Source: Allolobophora icterica
Lineage: Eukaryota; Annelida; Clitellata; Crassiclitellata; Lumbricidae
Assembly (NCBI GenBank): GCA_963556255.1
Contig: OY744604.1
Span: 21,934,566-21,998,565 of the forward strand
Length of the DNA: 64,000 bases
Direction: 5' to 3'
Within the stretch, counting starts at the first letter, position 1, and each line of letters begins with the position of its first letter. The position numbers and the translations under genes were made by a program. A model generated the notes under the pieces. That model was not told the DNA's origin. It saw only the letters and a list, made by a program, of their open reading frames with translations, and did no database searches. Positions 1 through 11,886 of the stretch are shown here, piece after piece.

Positions 1-607
1 AACAACCCTATAGCAGATACGCTGCGGGACAGGGAGCCAATGCAGCACATCACGCATGTATGCAGAAATAGGGGCATATTTAGGGATGCGTCCAATGAGC
101 CGAGCAGCTGACCGAAGAACCCGGTCGAGGCGGCCAATCAATCCAAGCGGCAGACCAACCAAGATCGCACTGCAGTGATCCAGCCTGCTTGTAACAAAAG
201 CATGTATAAGGATGACAGTAGCATCATGAGACAGAACGAGAAATAAGCCGCAACTGGCGCAGTTGATAATAACAGCTACGGGTAAGCTGGTTAACATGTT
301 GGGAGAAGCTAAGAGTACGATCCAGGAGGACTCTTAAATCCCGAACCACATCCAGGAAGGTGATATGGGGAAAGGCCTCTGCCACCAGGGGCCAGTTAAC
401 ACCCGCTAATCGCCTTCCACCACCCAGCCAGATAAATTGAGTTTTAGTAGCATTTAAGAGCAAGCGGTTGGAGGCTAAGCAAGCAGAAAGGACCTCCATA
501 GCTTGAGTCATCTGCTGTACAGCAGCTACCACCCCATCAGGGCGACAGTGAATGTATGCCTGAACATCATCAGCATATAGCTGGTGAAGAAGTCCGCATG
601 CCTCCAA
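1..607 (-). mobile_element. CR1/L2-like LINE fragment (reverse transcriptase)
   Basis: Read on the minus strand, this encodes the C-terminal half of a non-LTR reverse transcriptase. It begins with the catalytic YADD box (QLYADDVQAYIHC) and continues through the thumb (RSCYYQLRQLRLISRSVS). The homologous reading then moves to another frame towards position 1 (LDHCSAILVGLP, then VLHWLPVPQRI), so the copy is frameshifted. It runs off the window edge. Family placement rests on resemblance to CR1/L2 RT sequences. Confidence 0.8.
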
Positions 608-614
608 CAGCTGT

Positions 615-872
615 GATACTATTAAAAAACTTTACCTTTTTTACCCAATATATAGATAAAATAGAAGGCATAATTAATAAATTGGGCACCAGTCCTGCTG
701 CAATTATATACCCGCGATACTATTAAAATTGTTTTACCTTTGTTACCCAATTTATAGATAAAATAGGGGGCCTAATTATTAAATTGGGCACCGGTCCTGC
801 CGCAATGGGAAAATATTCCTGCCGGTCCGTCACACTGAAAGTAAATTCCTGCCGGTCCGTCACACTGACAAG
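615..872. repeat. Short tandem duplications
   Basis: A unit of about 101 bp starting GATACTATTAAAA occurs at about 615-715 and again at 716-805. It is followed by a 30-bp unit (CCTGCCGGTCCGTCACACTG) present twice at about 814-872. No coding capacity was seen. Confidence 0.75.
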
Positions 873-949
873 TTTGGGAAGCGCTGCTTTAGACTGTTGT
901 AAGCTGTGATGCGGTGTGTCATCCCCCGTTGATTTGTAGTAATAAACGA

Positions 950-1330
<381 letters not shown>

Positions 1331-1333
<3 letters not shown>

Positions 1334-1910
1334 TTAGCGTCCCCTTCGCGTCGGCGTCCTTAATGTCCACTCGATTAGAAACAAATCTTCCTCAGTGCAG
1401 GACCTAATCGCTTCCTCGGTATTCGATGTTTTCTGCGCTGTTGAGACCTGGCATGAAACCAGCAACTCTCCGTCAGTCATCTTGTCAACATCTGACGGGT
1501 ATCTCTTCGTTGACCAGCCATGGCCGCTCGGGCCAGACAAGAGTCGTCCGCGTGGTGGGATATGTATAATTGTATATTCCACCATACAACTCTCTACTCC
1601 ATCAAACACCTACTAGGAAGCTTTACCCTAGCACCTTGAACATCTTTACCTCCTGGCTACTTCTGGATCCCAAAGGCTACTTTATCATTGGCCAGCTGTC
1701 AAAGTACAACACCGACTCATAATGTTGCGAGCGCCGATACTTCAGAAACTTCAACCTGGATGCATTCACACACGACCTTCTTGCCACTGAACTCTTCCAT
1801 ATAGCATCTACATCTCAACCTTCGCATGATCTTGAGCAAGCCTTTCTAATCTACGATTCACAATTACGGGTCCCTCCATGTAATACTATCTCCTCATGTC
1901 CGCAACTCTC
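1331..1910 (+). mobile_element. LINE fragment, APE-type endonuclease
   Basis: Starting inside the TA repeat, the plus strand encodes the start of an APE-like endonuclease of a CR1/L2-type LINE. The sequence reads NVHSIRNKSSSVQDL, then the diagnostic ETWHE box, then a DKSRPRGGICI segment. After a frame break it continues as a linker (LDAFTHDLLATELFHIAS). Stops and frameshifts show that the copy is dead. It lacks any RT, so it is not continuous with the LINE at 3065. Confidence 0.75.
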
Positions 1911-2695
1911 TTTACGAGACTGTCTTTCTCTCTAGACTGAAAACTTATCTCTTCTAGTTAACCTATAGCTCTTTGTGGATGTCCTGCTTCAATGTGCTCT
2001 TCTCAACTTTGTAAGGGGCGCATCACCAGGTAACAGTTGCATTGCATTGTATTTCATAACCTTTACGAATATGAAAATATTAAATAACAATTGGAACAAT
2101 ATTAAATAACAATTGGAAGAATATTAAATTACAATTGGAAGATGCGCCATAAAGGCCCCTAAACTTCTTATTACAAGTGTAATAATAATTCAATTGATAC
2201 AATATCTAGTCCACAAAAATGTCACATCAACATCCTAGTACATCGTTGCAATTTTTACTGCCCATGACAGCAACGCTATTTGGACCAAGATAGAGCCCTT
2301 CGGTTGTCATCCATTGCCACCATTAATATGTAATATGGCAAAATAATTTCTGTCGAGGACAAAGGCCTTTGTTGCCATTAGATGTTGTTAAACTCTGGAA
2401 CCATCCATCGCCCGTTCTGGGCCACTGTACGCCGCTGATTAGAACCACGTGATCTGTTACGCTCAGATAGGGTACCGCACCCGCCCCTTACAAAAGCCTA
2501 GTCTATGAGCTGAGTCAAATGTATCGAATGACAGCCCACGAGACAATTTCTACGACCGCTGTAAAGAAGTTGTTCTCCGGTCTTTATGGTGATTGACTGG
2601 AAGTCTTTCAGTGGACGATTATCTTCAGTAGAATTTAGCGGCAGGTCGCAATCGATAGCATTTGCTCTACCGTTTTTCTGTACCTAAAAGCAAAT
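1911..2695. other. Intergenic / 5' flank of secreted propeller gene
   Basis: No gene is recognised. A 24-bp unit (ATTAAATAACAATTGGAA and variants) is repeated three times at about 2068-2140. The promoter of the gene starting at 2696 should lie in the 3' part, but no clear TATA box was seen. Confidence 0.5.
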
Positions 2696-5600
2696 ATGCT
2701 AATTCCTCTACAGTTGATCGTATTTTATCTGATGGGCGTCGCATTAGCGTCAACAGAAAACACTCATCAGACAGACATCTCTAACCAAAATGCGCTTCAG
2801 GAAAGAAGTCCACAACATTCAGAAGATGCGACAGGTATGACACCATACGTATAGTTAATTTATAACGGCAGTGAAAAATAATTATTGTGGCAGGATGGTC
2901 AAGCGGTTGACAATGTATTTATCTCAGCGATTCGTCACCAAATACCGAGCTCATCATACCATTGTGGCATCGTTGAACAGTATGGTTGCCTATATATGAC
3001 ATTTTAGTCTGTATTTCCTTAATTATTATGGACATAAGATTTTTGCTTGTTAATCAACTTTCTACCCTAATGTCAATGGTTTATTATCTGCTTCACAATC
3101 TGGTTTCCGCAGAGCCAATCCACAATGACCCTTCTGGTCCGTCTGTTCTCAGACATCTACAATGATATGGACCCATCGCAGGTCACCCTCCTGGTCGTAT
3201 TCGCTGCTAGTACTGCTTTTGACTCTGTGGACCATGCCATTCTCTTTCTCCACCTCTCTACCTCCTTCGGCATCGCTGGCAATCCCCTTGACTGGTTTCT
3301 CTCCTTCTCCTTTGATCGCACTTCCTGTGTTGTAACCGGTTCGACCATTTGCGTTGCCAAAGGGTTGTGTGCTTGGTCCTCTTCCAGCACCTCAGTTTCT
3401 CCGACCATATCACCCATCTCTCCCGCTCTTGCTTCATGCACACCCGTGACCTTCCCAGAATTCGCCCAATGTTAGACTTCAAAACTGCATCCACAATAGC
3501 TACTTCTATAGTCCACGCAAAATTAGATTACTGCAATGCACTCTTCTTAAACATCGACATCACCCAAATAAACCGCCTCCAAGCCATTCAAAATGCCCTC
3601 GCCCGTGCTGTTACTAAAACCCCCAAGCACCACCACATCACTCACGTCCTCAAATCTTTCCACTGGCTTAAAATACCCGAAAGAATAGAATATAAAGTCA
3701 TATCACTCACCTACAATACACACCAACCTTCCCAGCCCTCTTATCTCCGACAGTTGTTCACGATCCTACCACTCCGCTCAACCCGCTCCTCTTCTGCCCT
3801 AACACTGCTCCGCCCTTCCGTCACCTCATCACTCAAATTTGCCAATCGCTCCATAGCCATAGCTGTCCCACCCCTCTGGAACAAACTCACACCAGTACTG
3901 CGAGAAATTTCAGATCCATCCTACGAACTCACCAAAAGTTCACCACTTGCTATATCTCCACAGATCTTTCACTCAAAACTGAAAACACTGCTCTTTCACA
4001 AATCCTATCCCGATTCCTCCACCTCTGTCTACTCCCTTCGCCGTCTAAACCCTAAACACCACCCACCTTAGCCGTCTTACAGTCTTCCTGACTGACTCCT
4101 TTGGTTCTTGACCTGGAACCGATTTGATCCACCCCCGCCTAACGATTTTGAATTGTCTAAGCGCCTGTGAATAAGCTGGTTCCCGCGACTTCGCCTTTTT
4201 GGGCGCTGTAGAAATCCGGAGATTACGATTACGATTACATTCTATACACTTCTGAAATTGGGCCGCTTATGCCTTCCTGTGGATTCTTGAATCAAATCTA
4301 TGCAGACGACACTCAGGCATATGTTCACTGTCCAGGAGATAAAGCCGTCGCTGTTGTTTCTCAAATTCATTCTGCTCTGATCTCCATTGGTGACTGGATG
4401 TCTTGAAACCGACTCCGGTTAAACCCTCAAAATCCCAATTTATCTGGCTTGGTACCAGACAACAGCTGGAAAACTTCACGATTGCCCTGTCCCTTCATTC
4501 TCCCTCTTCATCTTTTCTACCTCTGTTCGGAAGTTCTCCTGTCCTACCTCAGCCTGCAGCGGCCTCCGACCCCTCTGTTCTGCGGTCACGGCGACCTGAC
4601 TCTTCATCTTACATGCACTTCCATCACGGAACAACGGGCTTTCTGTGGCGTGGGTCGACCAAGTGGAACAGTCTTCCACTGGAGTTGCGTCTCATACCTA
4701 TTGTAGGACAAATTTCTGGCTGTCCGTGTGTCTTTAAACACCGCATTTTTCAGCCGTACTTTGGTCTGAGTAGGTATATTGAAAGGCGCTATATCAAATT
4801 TAGATTGACTAATTGATAAATATTTAAAATTAGATAAGTTTGAATCAGTATTTCCATAACGAACATAACATAAATTATTTAAAATTAGTAAGTTTGAACT
4901 TATACAGTAGTCAACAATATAGTTGATTTCCTTCCCAAGAGTTAATTGAATTTGCGTCATATTTCAAGTGAAATGAAACTGGAGTAAACAAAGAAACATT
5001 TCAGTAATCTGTCAGATCCTATATACATCAGCGTGTTTCATTCTGTTGCTTGACACTTAATTTAACTTAAAGGCTGAAAAGTTCCTAATCAGAACAGTCT
5101 GTCTATTCGCTACTAGTTGACTGTGCAGTGTGCACGCTCTGTAATCAGTCTCCTTAGTGTCACTGAATTTTGTGGAATATAGTACTTCTGACATTGTGTT
5201 GCTTGATATTTAAGGTAGTCCAAAGGCTGAAAAATTCTTAGTCCGAAAAGTCTGTCAATGCCAGTTGGCTGTGTAATGTAATGAAACATTTATACAGCGC
5301 CCCTTGTGAACCTCTCAGAGGTGCTAAACATACGTCATCAGTGTGAGAAAAAATGAGTTTTTACCAATCGAGTTTAGGCCCAAAGGAGACAAATTCTTTA
5401 GAGGTAAGAGTGTCATGAAGTTAGAGCGGAAGGTTGTTCCAGAGCAACGGTGCTGCCACAAACAAGCTCCGCTGTGTGCACATAACAGCACGAGACCGTG
5501 AAACCATCAGGTCCCTGTTAGTAGGCGATCGAAGCATCCGACGCTCGGCTAAGTCCAGGCTGGCTGATAGTTAGCGATGCAATCCAGAGCAACTCCAGTC

Positions 5601-8600
5601 AAAGCTTAACACGTGTGCGCTGTGTGCGCTGTTTAATCAGTCTCCTTAGCGTCACTGAATTTTGCGGAATATAGTATTTCTGACATTGTTACTACTATAA
5701 TCGTAATCGTAATCGTAATCTCCAAACTTCTAAAGCGCCATTCGAAGGCCAAGCGCAGGACACCAGCCTATTCAGGAGCGCTACGTCAGATCAGAGGGGT
5801 TTCCAGAGACTATTCCAAAAGAGGTCCAAGTCCGATTTCCAGGAGACCAAACCAAATCAAAGGGGGTTCCAGAGAGTAGGCCAAAAGAGGTTCAGGTCCA
5901 ATTTCCAGGGTACCAGATGAGGGGGTTTCCAGAGAGTGGTCCAAAAGAGGTCCAAGTCCGATTTCCAGGAGGCCAAACCAAATCAAAGGGGTTTCCAGAG
6001 AGTAGTGCAAAAGAGGTCCAAGTCCGATTTCCAGGGTACCAGATCAGGGAGTTCCAGAGGATGGTCCAAAACAGGTCTAAGTCCGATTTCCAGGAGGTCA
6101 AACCAAGTGAAAGGGGGTTCCAGAGAGTAGTCCAAAAGAGGTCCAAGTCCGATTTCCAGGGTACCAGATCAAGAGAGGCAGAGTAACTGTCAAGGCGGGT
6201 GTCGTTTACGGCGAGAAGAATTGGAAGGCGGAGGATCAGGGTAGGAGTATTTGAAAAGGTGAGACTTCAGTTTTGAGTGGAAAGCCCGGGGGTGATAGAT
6301 AGAGGAACAAGAGGAAGAGGATGAAGGACGGGTTGCAATGATGATGGAGGCACTGAGAAACTGCGGAATTCAGAGGGAGATCATTCCAGATAATAATTGT
6401 GTGTTGTCGCAAATTGCGGAGGCCTAAAACGATTGTGTATAATGTATGTTCATTTCAATTAGTTAAAAAACTTAAGACGCTCAATGACAAATACACTTTG
6501 TCATCAGAATTTTCAAAGCATCTAAAATAATCAGCAGCTTTTTCTGATCATGCCACTATCTCTCTCAAGGCCTCGAAAAACGATGGAACTGCCACGGAAA
6601 TTTGTTAGAAGCAAAATTATCTGAATGCTCAACATCACCAATGAGAATACGTAAATCCAGCGAGAATATGTAAATTCAGGTTTTCCTGATGCCACACGGA
6701 AACTCCTAGTAAAACATCTATGTATTGGGTTGTAAAACTTAGCAGTACGTAATGTGCCCCAAAAACTGTCATTGGAAACAGCCAGATGACAATCCATAAC
6801 TCTCTATTCTCTTTTGCAATAACATGTTTGGAATTCGACTTTGAATAAATCATAAATTTTTATGACTCAGTCATTTTAATTAAATATTTTCGTAATAGAT
6901 ATTGCATATTTTCATTTAAGGGTTTACGAGTTCGAACCCTCCGAATAAATTGCACTTAACTTTTCAAAACTGACCCCGTACTCTGCAACCATGTCCAATG
7001 GAAAACCCCACCGAAATTGGAAACACTCGAAAGTGTTTACTTGCTACGCTACTACTTTATTTGGAGTATTGGTTTCAACCATTTCAACCCAAAAACGGGA
7101 TATTGTTTTTCCGACCTTGAAAAAGCATAACCTTGACCAAAATGCCTGTCAAAATTACCGGCCCATTTCTCATCTTTCTTTCCTCTCAAAGACCCTTGAA
7201 AGACGAGTTTCACTCCAGCTACTCCCTTACTTTGAGCAAGCTGGGCTTCTGCCGGCCGCCCAAAATGACTTCAGAGGCCGCCATTCCACCGAAACTGCTC
7301 CTTTATCCCTACTGTCTGATTATTATACAGCTATTAATCACTCTCATCTCTCTCTTGGCGCTTTTTGATGTCTCATCTGCGTTTGACATGGTTGACCATG
7401 AGATCCTGCTTCAGCGACTGGAACTGTCCTGTGGCCTTTCTGGTGTTCCTCTTCTTTGGTTTAAATCATACCTCTCTGACCGCTCACAGTAGGTTGTTAT
7501 TCTCATGCTTCTTTCAACTGAGGCGCCTCAGGGCCATCAGACGCTCGGTCTCACCTTCTGTCTTTACCACCATAGTTCACGCAATTGTCTGCTGTCGCTT
7601 GGACTACTGCAACTTGCTCCTCATGGGTCTCCCCAGGCAGCGTCTCGCCCCCTTCAATCTGTTGTAAATGCTTCTGCTAGGCTCATCGCTCGACTCCTCC
7701 GGTTTGCCCATATCTCTACTTACATGCTTGATGTCCTTCACTGGCTCCCTATTGCTGCGCGCATCAGATATAAGATCCTCTTCCTTGTCTCTAAATCTCA
7801 GCAGCCTACTGCCCGAAATATCTCTCGAGCTATCTGCGAAAACCGCTTCTGCATCTTCTCGCTCATTGCGCTCTGTAAATCGGCTTGATCTGTTTGTAAA
7901 ACTGCCCTGGCTCAAACCGGGCATTTGCTGGTTCCACAATCTGGAATGACCTTCCCCTCTGCCCAGGGCAAAACCTATGACTGGCTTTTCCTCATCGGTG
8001 TCGCGTTCCCTAAAGGCATTTCTGTTTCCCCGTGGCTTCTGTGCTGAGAGCGCCTCTGAATAGTTATTCTGCGAGAGGCGCTTTATAAATTTCTAGATAC
8101 AATACAATACAATATTCTCTAAAGCCAAAATATACTTCCTGGCGTAAAATTGCCAAAATTATAATAAAATAACCTTAACTAAAACAGATAATTTTTTTGT
8201 AGTCTACGTGAATTTCCTGAAGACTTTGGATGCTCCATTTTGCGACATCTCTGATATTAAGCGACTTAGAAGCCCTTACACATCAGGGCATACCAGTATT
8301 TATATTCTGTGTACAAACGAACCGAAAGGTCGTTCCATCAAGTCGATCCGTATCTACGAAGATAACAATTCATTTGATCTTGTCATGCTGATTCCGATTA
8401 AGAAAATTCGTAAGCCACGTGATTTTGGATGTGGTTTTATGGCGAAATATCTGTACGTTGCCGATGTCGATCAATTCTGCGTCTGGAAGATTACATTAAA
8501 AGATCATAAAGTGAGGAAATGGTTACCTGACGTTGGTTCTTACTTCACTTTGTCTGTTTCCAATGATGATGAAGTGTTGTTACTGCGACGCGATGTTCTT

Positions 8601-9140
8601 GAAATCTATGGACCCGACGCCATCCTCAGACGTAGAATCAAGTTTTCAAGCACCTTCGGTTACTTATTCGAGGCGATTCCTAAACCCAATGAACAGTTCA
8701 TAATTGTACATGAACCTAACGTTAGAGGGAACGTATTCTTGGTCATGGCATTTAGTCTGGTGACTGCTAGTGGACAAATATTCAGTAAGGTTCATTTCAC
8801 AGCAAATTTCTCAGAGTGTGGTGCGTTTTGCTGGCTTTTGTATTTGGATCCTTATCAGGGGAACGATATTTGCCTAGCGAATAATTCAAAAATGATTGAG
8901 GATGCTACATTTGATGACATTTTTATGATTGTTGAAGGAGAAGTGATTATACTGACAAGTAATAAGCGCGCCAGCGGAGACGGGAACAGGAAAAGAATTC
9001 TGCTAGACGTACAGCTAGAATTTGAAACAGATAACAATAAAGTTGACATCGTAACAGCTTCAGTACCGTACAAGGCGCCGATTCCCCCTGGGCAAGACCC
9101 ACGTTATGATGAAGAGCCTCCCTGGTCAAGACCCATGTAG
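2696..9140 (+). CDS. Secreted beta-propeller-like protein, copy 1 (two exons)
   Basis: Exon 1 is 2696-2834 and exon 2 is 8203-9140. Exon 1 encodes 46 residues beginning with a hydrophobic signal peptide ([19 protein letters not shown]) and ends in phase 1 at a GTATGA donor. Exon 2 starts after a T-rich AG acceptor in the matching phase, giving 358 aa in all. The mature part looks like a degenerate NHL-type propeller, with repeated blade-like segments such as [16 protein letters not shown], an acidic NDDEVLLL strand and a [14 protein letters not shown] tail. No catalytic motif was seen. A second, broken copy lies at 15608-16533 and shares downstream DNA, so this is a tandem duplicate. The exon-1 link is inferred from phase, signal peptide and order. 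The 5.4-kb intron is full of LINE remnants. Function is unknown; a secreted binding role is only a guess. Confidence 0.65.
3065..4240 (+). mobile_element. CR1/L2-like LINE, 3' half with internal deletion
   Basis: The plus strand encodes RT fingers and palm (ending at a QGCVLGPL-like motif), then jumps to the thumb and C-terminus ([16 protein letters not shown] to [16 protein letters not shown], 240-aa open frame 3349-4071). The YADD catalytic region is deleted. The 3' UTR ends in the GCGCCT...GGGCGCTGTAGAAAT hairpin and an (ATTACG)n tail, so the 3' end is complete. It lies in the intron of the propeller gene. Confidence 0.8.
4255..4760 (+). mobile_element. Second LINE fragment with YADD box
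   Basis: It begins directly after the (ATTACG)n tail of the previous LINE. The plus strand reads [17 protein letters not shown], then meets an in-frame stop after ISIGDWMS. Later it jumps to a LINE C-terminus ([16 protein letters not shown]). The copy is internally deleted and has stops. It resembles the element at 1-607 more closely than the one at 3065-4240. Confidence 0.75.
5043..5690. repeat. Tandem direct repeat split by a LINE
   Basis: A unit of about 155 bp starts near GTTGCTTGACACTTAA and ends in AGTCTCCTTAGTGTCACTGA...TTCTGACATTG. It is present at 5043-5200 and again from 5203, where it is interrupted at about 5281-5620 by LINE-derived sequence and resumes at 5621-5690. A diverged third copy lies at about 14010-14130, upstream of the small ORF at 14279. 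This suggests that the duplicated gene region extends this far. Confidence 0.6.
5281..5620 (-). mobile_element. LINE 3' end fragment
   Basis: On the minus strand the sequence reads [16 protein letters not shown], typical of the C-terminus of CR1-like ORF2. It is followed by a 3' end containing the paired boxes AGCACCTCTGAGAGG / GGGGCGCTGTATAAA. It interrupts a tandem repeat unit. Confidence 0.6.
5695..6430 (-). mobile_element. CR1/L2-like LINE 3' end with expanded 3' UTR
   Basis: The element is on the minus strand. Its (ATTACG)n tail is at 5695-5718, preceded by the GCGC hairpin (5722-5785). Then comes a tandemly expanded 3' UTR (5790-6180), then the end of ORF2 (segments resembling [10 protein letters not shown] and FKT...SYPDPP). 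The C-terminal peptide matches the family of the LINE at 3065-4240. Confidence 0.7.
5790..6180. repeat. Alternating 60/66-bp tandem repeat array
   Basis: About six monomers share GTTCCAGAGAGTAGTCC and AGGTCCAAGTCCGATTTCC. Two forms alternate: one ends in a CAAACCAAATCAAAG segment and the other in GGGTACCAGATCA. This gives a dimer period of about 126 bp. A single unit sits at the same place in another copy of the LINE tail (59862-59935). Confidence 0.85.
6975..8110 (+). mobile_element. CR1/L2-like LINE, RT with internal deletion
   Basis: The plus strand encodes [35 protein letters not shown] and SYLSDRSQ (RT fingers and palm). It then skips the YADD region and resumes at [15 protein letters not shown] and [14 protein letters not shown], with several frameshifts. 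The 3' end carries the GCGCCTCTGAATAG...GAGAGGCGCTTTATAAAT hairpin and an (ATACA)n tail ending about 90 bp before exon 2 of the propeller gene. Confidence 0.8.
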
Positions 9141-10178
9141 GGATGAATGGCTTCCTTGTCTGTAGTCAAACGATTGAGGATTCGAGCGTGCTAAACTGAT
9201 AGACCTACCATGTGTAGTAATCGTATACTCCTAATTTCTAATGCGCTACTAAGCGCAGAGCACAAGCTTAGATTCACCTGCACTTTGTCAAGTCAGAAGG
9301 ACTCCCCTCTTAAGGCTTTTGATCACATAGTATTCTTGCACCTTAGATTCATATTTGTTGACTTTATATAATTATTACAAATGTATTGGTGAATAAAGAA
9401 ATTAACAAACAAATGAACCTGTTGCAAATGTATAACCTCTAATAGTTAATGAAGTAAGGATACCAGTGCAAACAATGTGCGATGACGTCACCCACGAGAA
9501 GCTGGCGCACCACTGAGGAACTGGCGCGCCAATGAGGAGCTGGTTAACGCATATTCACACATACAAAGACAGATGCAAAGACACATAGAAAGACACATAC
9601 AAAGACACATACTTTATTAACTACTGCCTCTGCATTAGACTAAATACCGTAAATAACTTTTAAAAAATTACCCAAATGAAGCGATGACTACATTGTTTAC
9701 CAAATTTCTCGTGCGTTTTCGGTCTCGTAGCTAATTCGAGATTGTATAACCTCAATGGGTCTGCAACCTATCGCTTGCATGCCCGAGCCTACTGTGCTCA
9801 CTCCGTGTTACGAACAAAGACAAGTTGTTTGCGCACATATATCAGCCACCAAAATGTGGAATTTCGTATCGACGAGAAGTGAGCGGTAATGTTCCAAAAC
9901 TTCGCCAACAGCCTAACTAAAGAAAGCAAGTATGTATGCAAGTAAGTAAGTAATTCTTGCTTTCATCTAATATGCGCTTATGCAGTTTATTATAGGCAAC
10001 GATTACGTGTTTATTTGATATAGACTTAAATAGAAGCAGAATATATAGATATATATGCACCACTTACTATGACTAGGTAGGTTACCTACTTACTTACTTT
10101 CCTACTTACCAGCTTGCTTGTATCAGCAAGTGGGACTTGATGGCGTCGTAATATTCTTTCAGTTTACTGATTGGGGAC
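9141..10178. other. 3' flank of propeller gene; duplicated segment
   Basis: No gene seen. A rev-comp LINE/SINE tail is recognisable at about 9225-9265 and a small AAAGACACATA tandem repeat at 9565-9612. About 9700-9960 is alignable with 16760-17010 downstream of copy 2 (for example TGCATGCCCGAGCCT against TGCATGTCCGAACCT). The tandem duplication therefore included at least 800 bp of 3' flank. Confidence 0.6.
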
Positions 10179-10186
10179 ATTGTGAT

Positions 10187-11878
10187 CAATGTTCCCTCTA
10201 AGCTGTGCGCGTGTGCGCGCGCACACAGGTCGTGAGACGAGCGCACACAAGAAAACATGGAGCGCACAAAAAATTGTCATCCCATAAATGTTCTTTGCAC
10301 ATATTTCATAGACGTCGTCCTCAATGTTTCCTCTAATTTTTCCTGCAAAAACTGTCTTGCACATAAAATTATTTCATACACGTCGTTCTAAATACAAATG
10401 GCGCGTGCCACGCCACCAGAGCTTTCTTCCGAACTCTAAATAGATATAGGGCCTATGCAATGGCCAACTTACGGTCTCGTAACTCTCGTTCTTCCTGTTA
10501 GGCCTACGATTTTGTAAGAGGCGCGGTTATGACTTAAAAGATGATAATTATTTAAAATAATATTATCAGTTTTATCACTTAAATTCGGTCGACATCATAT
10601 CGATACAAACTGAAGCGAAAACGAACTGCGACTTAATTTAAAAGTGATCGAATGACTGGATGAGGTCGTTGAAACCGAGTCAGCACAATCGCCATGCACG
10701 GTGCGATTAAAAATTCGCGAAATATTCTCGTTCGATGAAGACATTGGAGTCGTCTGCTTGCTTTGCCGTGATGCGAAAACATGGAGATTTTTCAACTGGA
10801 AGAGTGTGGGAGACAGTGAGACTGCACGGAAGCTAGATTTCTTTAAACGCCATCTTTCACGTAGGCCTAAGATGCATCTATCAAGCATTCAAAAACTTCG
10901 AAATAAAAATCCTGCTCTTCGGGGAGGGTTAATTACCATACTCCTTGAAACCCCGGCTGAAAAGGACACGCGGCAAACTGTTTTTGAACGAAAGAGGTCA
11001 AAACCCGATGAAATAAAAGTGTTGATTGATAGTGTTATTTTAGGTGTAAAAATTAATAATTCACTGCTTTCGGGCCAAGATATCAATGAGCACATTGCAA
11101 AGTATGTACGCATACCTGAAAGTTGGCGGAGTATAAACTATGCATTCAAATTTCTGGAAATTATTAATAGCGTGGTACAGCGTGATATGATGAATAAAAT
11201 AGCTTTTGCAACATTTTATACTTTAGTTGTGGATGAAAGTACCGACATATCCGTCCACAAACATTTCATACTCTACTTTAAATTTCGGCCTGTGAATTCA
11301 TCAGATTACAAGACCTCTTTTGGTGCAATAATACAATTAGAAGCATGTTATGCTGCGGCAATACTTTCTGCGGTCAAACATTTTTATCAGAAAAACAATC
11401 TGAACCTAATGAAAATGGTTAATGGTTATGTTCACATCCGACGTGATGTTAGGAAAAGTAATTGGTGTAGCAGAGCAACTGAAAAGCATTATTCCTCACT
11501 TGGTCCAACAGCATTGCGTTGCACATCGTGAAGATTTGGGTGTTTCTTCGGCTTGGAAAGAGGTCAAATTACTAAGAGAAATTGAAACTTTAATGAGGAC
11601 TGTCTAGTGTCTACACTGTATTCTGCCGGTCTTCAACCAGAAAATGAGTCTATTCCGAATGGGTAAATGCCAAGGACCGAAGAGAGAAATTATAGGCCTA
11701 AAGGTTAGGCCACATTACAATATAAATTTATGTTATATAGATATTACAAGTTTTACAGTCCTGGTCTAAAATTATCCGCCGACTCTGCAATGCGCACAAA
11801 AGTTTGCTTTCCTTGTACAGTGTTGCACAAAAGAAATTTTTTGCGCACACAGACTCCAAAAAATTAGAGGGAACATTG
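10187..11878 (+). mobile_element. hAT DNA transposon with exact 8-bp TSD
   Basis: The ends are CAATGTTCCCTCTAA and its inverse TTAGAGGGAACATTG. They are flanked by the identical 8-bp duplication ATTGTGAT at 10179-10186 and 11879-11886. Both subterminal regions carry GCGCACA-rich repeats. The 1692-bp element holds a broken hAT-type transposase. Terminal sequence and TSD length fit the hAT superfamily, perhaps a Tip100-like branch (inferred). Confidence 0.92.
10689..11607 (+). pseudogene. hAT transposase, frameshifted
   Basis: The frame covering 10701-11531 encodes a possible zinc-binding segment (VVCLLCRDAKTWRFFNW), an N-terminal helical region, and the first catalytic region of hAT transposases (VVDESTDISVHKHFILYF). 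Near 11420 the homologous reading moves to another frame (VMLGKVIGVAEQL, then LVQQHCVAHREDL, to 11607). The usual SDGA part is lost and the main frame ends at 11531. The C-terminal dimerisation domain is absent. It lacks a full catalytic set and has no clear ATG, so it is not expected to be active. Confidence 0.8.
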
Positions 11879-11886
11879 ATTGTGAT

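Noticed and set aside
2887..2990. tRNA-like segment (GGATGGTCAAGCGGTTGAC)
   Set aside because: A-box-like only; no proper B box or foldable arms.
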